Below are positions 60,204-64,000 of a stretch of DNA of 64,000 bases, one piece after another. The stretch comes from SLFH01 sp050486265. GTDB taxonomy: Bacteria > Planctomycetota > Phycisphaerae > Phycisphaerales > UBA1924. The translations under genes and the position numbers were made by a program. Positions within the stretch are counted from its first letter, which is position 1. Every line of letters starts with the position of its first letter. Under the pieces are notes generated by a model that was not told where the DNA came from, did no database searches, and was given only the letters and a program-made list of their open reading frames with translations. Location: positions 1 to 64,000 of the forward strand of contig JBJHCY010000016.1 in the NCBI GenBank assembly GCA_050486265.1. Direction: 5' to 3'.

Positions 60204-61346
60204 ATGATTCGGCCTCTGAGAAGCACCGGCGTGATCGCGCTCGTGGTGTGCGTTGTTCCCGCCCAGGCGGCGCCGTTGATCGCTGAGATCCCCGGGCTGC
60301 CCGGCAGTCATTTCAGCAACGCCGCGGCGGTGTCGGACAGCGGGCTTGTCGTCGCCGAGTCGATGACGATCGAGACCGGGACTGTTCCGTATTTCTGGGA
60401 CGGCGGTTCGGCCCGCTACCTCGATGTGCCGGCGGTGCTTGCGCCGTTCGGTGCGATAGTCGCCGGAATCTCCGGTGACGGCCGGTCCATCGTTGGTATG
60501 GGATTCATCGATGGGCGCGTCGTCGGTGTTCGCTGGAACGAGTCTGGCGCCGCGGAAGTTGAGCCGATTTCACCGGCCGGCTACGCTCGGTTGGGGGTCA
60601 TCAATCGTGACGGAACGGTCGCCGGCGGCGTGATCTCGGCGGACATGCGGCCAGAGAACGCTCGCGCATTGGTTTGGACCTCCGGCGGCGGTTACCAAAC
60701 CGTTACGCCCGGTCCCGGCGAGCCGATCGTGTCGGGTTTCACGGGCGTGAGCGCCGACGGGTTGCGGTTCGTTGGTGTCTCGGAGGAAGCGATCGGGGAA
60801 GTCGGCCGCCCGGTCGCCTGGAGCGAGGCGGGCGGCGCGTCGTATCTCTCCACGCTCGCGCATGGTTCGGGCAGGGGCCGGGCGAACGGGATCTCGGCGG
60901 ACGGAAGCGTCGTATTCGGGTATCTGGAGGTCGATCCGTCGCTTGTGCCGGCCTACTGGGACGCGTCGGGCGAAGCTCACGAGATCAACCGGTGGGCGGA
61001 TTACAACGGCGGCGAAGCGACCGCCGCGACCGAAGGCGGCGAGCTGATTTTCGGCAACTGGTGGCTCGGCCCGGATCCGGGTTCTTTCGACCGGCTGGCG
61101 TTCGTCTGGGACGCCGAGCACGGCGCCCGCCCGCTGGGCGAAGTGCTGGTGTCGGAGTACGGACTCGATCTGGAAGGCTGGACACTCGAAGTCGTGACAG
61201 GCGTGACACCCGACGGGCGGACGATCATCGGTCGGGGAACGGCGCCGTCGGGCTTCACGCAGGGGTTTGTGGTGGTGATCCCTGCGCCCGGCGTGCTGCC
61301 GGGTGTGTTGCTGATGGGGTTGGCGGGGTCGCGGCGTCGGCGGTGA
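60204..61346 (+). CDS. secreted HAF-repeat PAP-CTERM protein
   Basis: A 380-residue exported protein, second of the three tandem paralogues. Its signal peptide is TGVIALVVCVVPAQAAP. HAF-type units include AAVSDSGLVVAES, ISGDGRSIVGMG, VINRDGTVAGGV, VSADGLRFVGVSEE, ISADGSVVFGYLEV and VTPDGRTIIGRG. It carries WDAEHGARPLGEVLVSEYGL as in the other two. The tail IPAPGVLPGVLLMGLAGSR plus Arg is the PAP-CTERM signal. Confidence 0.87.
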   Translation: MIRPLRSTGVIALVVCVVPAQAAPLIAEIPGLPGSHFSNAAAVSDSGLVVAESMTIETGTVPYFWDGGSARYLDVPAVLAPFGAIVAGISGDGRSIVGMGFIDGRVVGVRWNESGAAEVEPISPAGYARLGVINRDGTVAGGVISADMRPENARALVWTSGGGYQTVTPGPGEPIVSGFTGVSADGLRFVGVSEEAIGEVGRPVAWSEAGGASYLSTLAHGSGRGRANGISADGSVVFGYLEVDPSLVPAYWDASGEAHEINRWADYNGGEATAATEGGELIFGNWWLGPDPGSFDRLAFVWDAEHGARPLGEVLVSEYGLDLEGWTLEVVTGVTPDGRTIIGRGTAPSGFTQGFVVVIPAPGVLPGVLLMGLAGSRRRR

Positions 61347-61465
61347 GTTTGCGGGGACGGCCCGCCGCCGCTTGTCGAGAGATTCGTTCTGGTTGCGTGT
61401 GGTCAGCGCGGGCTTCGACGAGTGGCTTGCGATCGATCGAGCTTACAGAAAGGGACGGAGTGAAA

Positions 61466-62623
61466 ATGGCGAGTGCCCGTGCTCTGATGGCTGCATTGAT
61501 TCTGACTGCTTCCGGCGCTGCTGCGGCGCCGTCGTTCACACTCGTGCCGCCGATCCCCGGGAGCACACAGAGTTTCGTGAGCGGTGTGTCCGACGATGGT
61601 CGTATTGTCGGAGGGTACTCAAGCCCGAGATTCGGAGGCGATCCGTACAGATCGTTCCTGTGGGATGGAGCCGAACATCAGATATTGAATACACCCATGG
61701 ACTTCTATCCGCTGGGCGCAATGCTCCGCGCCGTCTCTGGTGATGGTGCGTCAGCGGTGGGGTGGGGCCGGAATCAGAGGCTAGAAAGTTGGCGCGGAGT
61801 TCGTTGGCTCCATGGCGGGGCCGGCCTCGGCCTCGCAGCGCCGCGCGGCGAGTCGACCTCCCTTGCTGCATTGAACTACGACGCGAGCGTCGCGGTGGGC
61901 AGCATCGGCGGCGGCGGCGGACAGCCGAGCACGAATCTTGTGGAGTGGCGTGAGGGAATGCCGCTGCAAGTGCTGGGGCATCCGCAAGGTGCAACAGGGT
62001 ACTCGGCGTTTTACGCCACAACCAACGCCGGCGACAGGCATATCGGTGTCTCAGAGATCGACGGACAACGCCGGCCCATCATCTGGGATGAGCTCGGTGG
62101 GTTCAGCGTGCTGCGGACGACGCTGAAAGGCTCCGGCTTGGGCATGGCGAGGGGTGTGGCCGCCAACGGCGGCACGATCGTCGGCCGACTCGAAGTCGAT
62201 GGGCGATACCATCCGGCGTATTGGGATGAATCGCTCACGCCGCACCTGATCGATCTCCATCCCGACTACACCCACGGAGAAGCGATCGCAGTGTCTGACG
62301 ATGGTTCGACCATCGTCGGCGTCTGGGCCGACCGATTCAATCACCCCTCCCATGGGAACTCTTCGCTCGATCTCGCGTTCATCTGGGACGAGGTGAACGG
62401 GGCGCGACCGCTGCAGGATGTCTTGGTTCATGAGTACGGCCTCGACCTCGACGGCTGGCGCCTTCACGCAGCGGTGGACATCACCCCGGACGGGCAGACG
62501 ATCGTCGGCATGGCGCGGATCGACTTCGGCCCGTTCATGGGTTTCAAGGTCGTCATCCCCGCCCCCGGTGTGCTGCCCGTGCTCCTGCTGGGCGGGCTGG
62601 CGGCCTGCCGCCGTCGGCGCTGA
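61466..62623 (+). CDS. secreted HAF-repeat PAP-CTERM protein
   Basis: A 385-residue exported protein, third paralogue. The ATG at 61466 follows GGACGGAG and gives a signal peptide (ALMAALILTASGAAAAP). HAF-type units include VSDDGRIVGGYSS, VSGDGASAVGWG, LNYDASVAVGSIG, VAANGGTIVGRLEV, VSDDGSTIVGVW and ITPDGQTIVGMA. WDEVNGARPLQDVLVHEYGL is shared. The tail IPAPGVLPVLLLGGLAACR plus Arg is the PAP-CTERM signal. Its codon use around 61600-62100 is less GC-biased than the neighbours. Confidence 0.86.
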   Translation: MASARALMAALILTASGAAAAPSFTLVPPIPGSTQSFVSGVSDDGRIVGGYSSPRFGGDPYRSFLWDGAEHQILNTPMDFYPLGAMLRAVSGDGASAVGWGRNQRLESWRGVRWLHGGAGLGLAAPRGESTSLAALNYDASVAVGSIGGGGGQPSTNLVEWREGMPLQVLGHPQGATGYSAFYATTNAGDRHIGVSEIDGQRRPIIWDELGGFSVLRTTLKGSGLGMARGVAANGGTIVGRLEVDGRYHPAYWDESLTPHLIDLHPDYTHGEAIAVSDDGSTIVGVWADRFNHPSHGNSSLDLAFIWDEVNGARPLQDVLVHEYGLDLDGWRLHAAVDITPDGQTIVGMARIDFGPFMGFKVVIPAPGVLPVLLLGGLAACRRRR

Positions 62624-62750
62624 CCGCCGTGCGGTTGAGGATCGGTTCTGGGGCGGCTCAGCGGGAGCCGGAGCGTACAGCCGGGCGTCGCCGGGGTCAG
62701 AACGGGGCCGCCCCACACGCCCTCTCCGGGCATACCATCCGCCCGCGACC

Positions 62751-62823
62751 GCCGCCTTAGCTCAGTTGGTAGAGCAGCGGTTTTGTAAACCGCAGGTCGC
62801 CGGTTCGAGTCCGGCAGGCGGCT
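62751..62823 (+). tRNA. tRNA-Thr (anticodon TGT)
   Basis: 73 bases form a full cloverleaf: acceptor GCCGCCT with AGGCGGC, D-arm GCTC/GAGC, anticodon stem GCGGT/ACCGC with loop TTTGTAA (anticodon TGT, threonine ACA), T-arm GCCGG/CCGGC with TTCGAGT. Discriminator T, no encoded CCA. The integrase gene on the other strand ends inside it, which makes its 3' half the probable attachment site. Confidence 0.95.
62757..62823. other. probable attachment site (att) in tRNA-Thr
   Basis: The integrase ORF and the 3' part of the tRNA gene overlap here. Tyrosine recombinases often integrate at a tRNA 3' end and leave a direct repeat of it at the far end of the element; the far copy would lie outside this window, so the core cannot be delimited. 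Confidence 0.45.
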
Positions 62824-63845
62824 TTCCTGCTCCGGGGTGCGTCGGGACGCACCGAGGCGCAAAAACCCTTTGAATCAAGCGGTTTCCGGCGATCCGGTTC
62901 ATCGGCCGGGCCTTCGCCGACGATGCGTAGCTCTGCACCGTCAGGCGCCGAAGTGAGCTCAGAATGTTGAACATATGTTGCACCATCGGGGCGGGGGTTG
63001 GCGTCGTGGGTGCCCGTCGCCAGCGCCTCGGCAGCCTCGGCAGAGTCGGGGGCGGATTCGCCCGGCAGGGCGTCGAGGGCCGAGGCGGCGTCCGCCAGTC
63101 GCACATGCGAATAGGTGCTCATGGTCAGCCGGGGATCGGAGTGGCGGGCGAGTTCCTGTACCACCCGGAGAGGCGTGTTGGAGCGGGCGAGCATCGAGCA
63201 GAAGGAGTGTCGGAAGGCGTGGGCGTCCACGCGACGCCCCTCGGCGTCCTCATGGCGCAGGAAGTCCGAACGCTCGCGGGCCTCACGATCGGCGGGGGTG
63301 CCCGCCTCGGCGATCCAGGCGGCGCGTGCGGCTTCGAGGTCTGCACGCACCACCGGGGCCATGTTGCTCGGCATCGACGGCCAGACGCGATCCCCGGGCT
63401 TCAGGGGTTCGATCACGGGCTTCAGAAGCCGCGCCAGGTCCGGGCGGATGGGCTGCACGGCCTCGCGCCGGTTCTTGGCGTAGGCGGCCCGCACGGTCAC
63501 CGTGGGCGGGGAGTCTGAAAGGCGGAAGTCTCGGGCGGTCAGGCTGGCCGTTTCGCTCACGCGGAAGCCAGTGCCGAGCATGAGGCGGTAGAGCAGGCCG
63601 CGATGCTCGATGCGGATGCGGCGTTCCCCGGTGCGCAGCTCCCCCTTGCGGCGGTACCGCTTGGGGAGAACAACCGTCGCCGGCGCGCCGTCGACATACG
63701 CCAAGAGCCAACGCACTTCATCGGGCGAGAGCGCGCGGCGCTGGAGCCTTCGGCCGTCACCTTTCGCCGGCGGCTTGATGTGCCGGAGGGGATCGCGGGC
63801 GAGCCGGTTGGTCGAGGCCAGCCACCGCGTGAACGCCCGCAGCAT
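62757..63845 (-). pseudogene. tyrosine recombinase/integrase, 5'-truncated
   Basis: 362 codons from the first ATG, containing the complete catalytic domain: Arg in GTGFRVSETASL, the His-x-x-Arg of DAHAFRHSFCSML, ELARHSDPRLTM, and the nucleophilic Tyr in STYSHV. The N-terminal part is only the last helix of the DNA-contacting SAM-like domain (MLRAFTRWLASTNRLARDPL). The frame continues upstream for 13 more codons and then meets a stop at 63885-63887, beyond which an IS-type transposase gene begins. Roughly 100-150 N-terminal residues are missing. The C-terminal 20 residues (TRTGDLRFTKPLLYQLS) are simply the tRNA-Thr gene read in antisense. Confidence 0.8.
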
Positions 63846-63887
63846 GGCCAGGCGGACGCGGATCGTCTTTGACGAAGGTAATCCCTA

Positions 63888-64000
63888 GCCAATCTGGACC
63901 AGATCTGCGAGGATCTGGCGATGGCCAAGTGCCCAAAGTGCCTGTTTTCCAGGGCGTATCGGCTCGGTGACGGGCGGCTTCGGTGCCGGAAGTGTCGGCA
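63888..64000 (+). mobile_element. left end of an IS1595-like insertion sequence, partial
   Basis: Integrase homology ends at about 63884 and a transposase-like gene starts at 63921, so the IS boundary should lie near 63875-63900. The terminal inverted repeat cannot be defined because only one end is in the window. Confidence 0.45.
63921..64000 (+). CDS. IS1595-family-like transposase, N-terminal fragment
   Basis: Only 26 codons are in the window: MAKCPKCLFSRAYRLGDGR followed by a second CxxC-type pair (RCRKC). This zinc-ribbon head with a Y.LGDGR.RCR.C pattern is typical of IS1595/ISXO2-type DDE transposases. The ATG has GAGGATC upstream. The gene runs off the right edge. Confidence 0.6.
   Translation, partial: MAKCPKCLFSRAYRLGDGRLRCRKCR

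Noticed and set aside
62757..62823. The integrase C-terminal residues as part of a real domain.
   Set aside because: They are a translation of the tRNA-Thr gene in antisense, a common annotation artefact.
1..64000. CRISPR array, rRNA operon, antiphage defence or secondary-metabolite cluster.
   Set aside because: No regularly spaced direct repeats, no rRNA core sequences, and no cas, restriction, NRPS or PKS genes were found.

Overview
The window is 64 kb of very GC-rich DNA from a Gram-negative bacterium, most likely a planctomycete of the Phycisphaerae. The evidence is indirect: a KdsB gene (Kdo for an outer membrane), many exported proteins ending in EF-hand (dockerin-like) or 'PAP-CTERM' tails, HAF-repeat and FG-GAP/ASPIC proteins, an alphaproteobacterial-unlike single-subunit SdhC, and the futalosine menaquinone gene mqnD. 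No rRNA gene or taxon-specific marker is present, so this assignment is inference.

Layout. 0-6 kb: a cut-short GAF-PAS protein, a subtilisin-like protease with the C-terminal EF-hand tag, an exported thioredoxin-fold protein and an FG-GAP/ASPIC protein, then tRNA-Val. 6-12.7 kb: a structured intergenic stretch, an unrecognised protein, a DUF3299-like exported protein, an ABC transporter pair (ATPase plus FtsX-type permease), a lipoprotein, a LuxR-type response regulator and a Fur-family regulator. 12.7-18.8 kb: pyrC, xseA-xseB, a prepilin peptidase and an OmpA-like lipoprotein. 19-21.8 kb: a two-domain fasciclin protein beside an ECF sigma factor and its RskA-like anti-sigma factor, an arrangement that recalls SigK/RskA control of fasciclin proteins in mycobacteria. 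21.8-29.5 kb: a small HExxH protein, fmt, def, a TPR protein, kdsB, mqnD, an FAA-hydrolase and an RraB-like protein, with two inverted-repeat elements between genes. 29.5-36 kb: YraN, a SurA-like lipoprotein, DUF1844 and the sdhCAB operon. 36-46.6 kb: mostly housekeeping (fabI, nadC, birA, an FHA protein, hemW, an RluA-type pseudouridine synthase, pgl, thiE), a 40-residue ORF and a TPR-YggX fusion.

46.6-62.6 kb is an accessory, export-rich region. It holds three groups of secreted paralogues: 46.7/47.7 kb, 55.1/56.0 kb, and a trio at 57.7/60.2/61.5 kb. There is also a lone PAP-CTERM protein, a purple-acid-phosphatase-like enzyme, a 1056-residue unknown membrane protein, TspO and an exported DJ-1/PfpI protein. 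Two tail types mark the exported proteins. Four proteins carry an exactly 54-residue tail that starts and ends with cysteine around two EF-hand loops. Five carry a VPAP/IPAP motif, a hydrophobic stretch and a terminal Arg cluster. The paralogous pair at 46.7 and 47.7 kb shares its body but not its tail, one having each type, which is the clearest hint of alternative sorting routes.

The right end (62.75-64 kb) looks like the edge of an integrated element. A tyrosine recombinase on the minus strand runs into the 3' end of a tRNA-Thr gene, and its own 5' end is cut off where an IS1595-like transposase gene begins and leaves the window.
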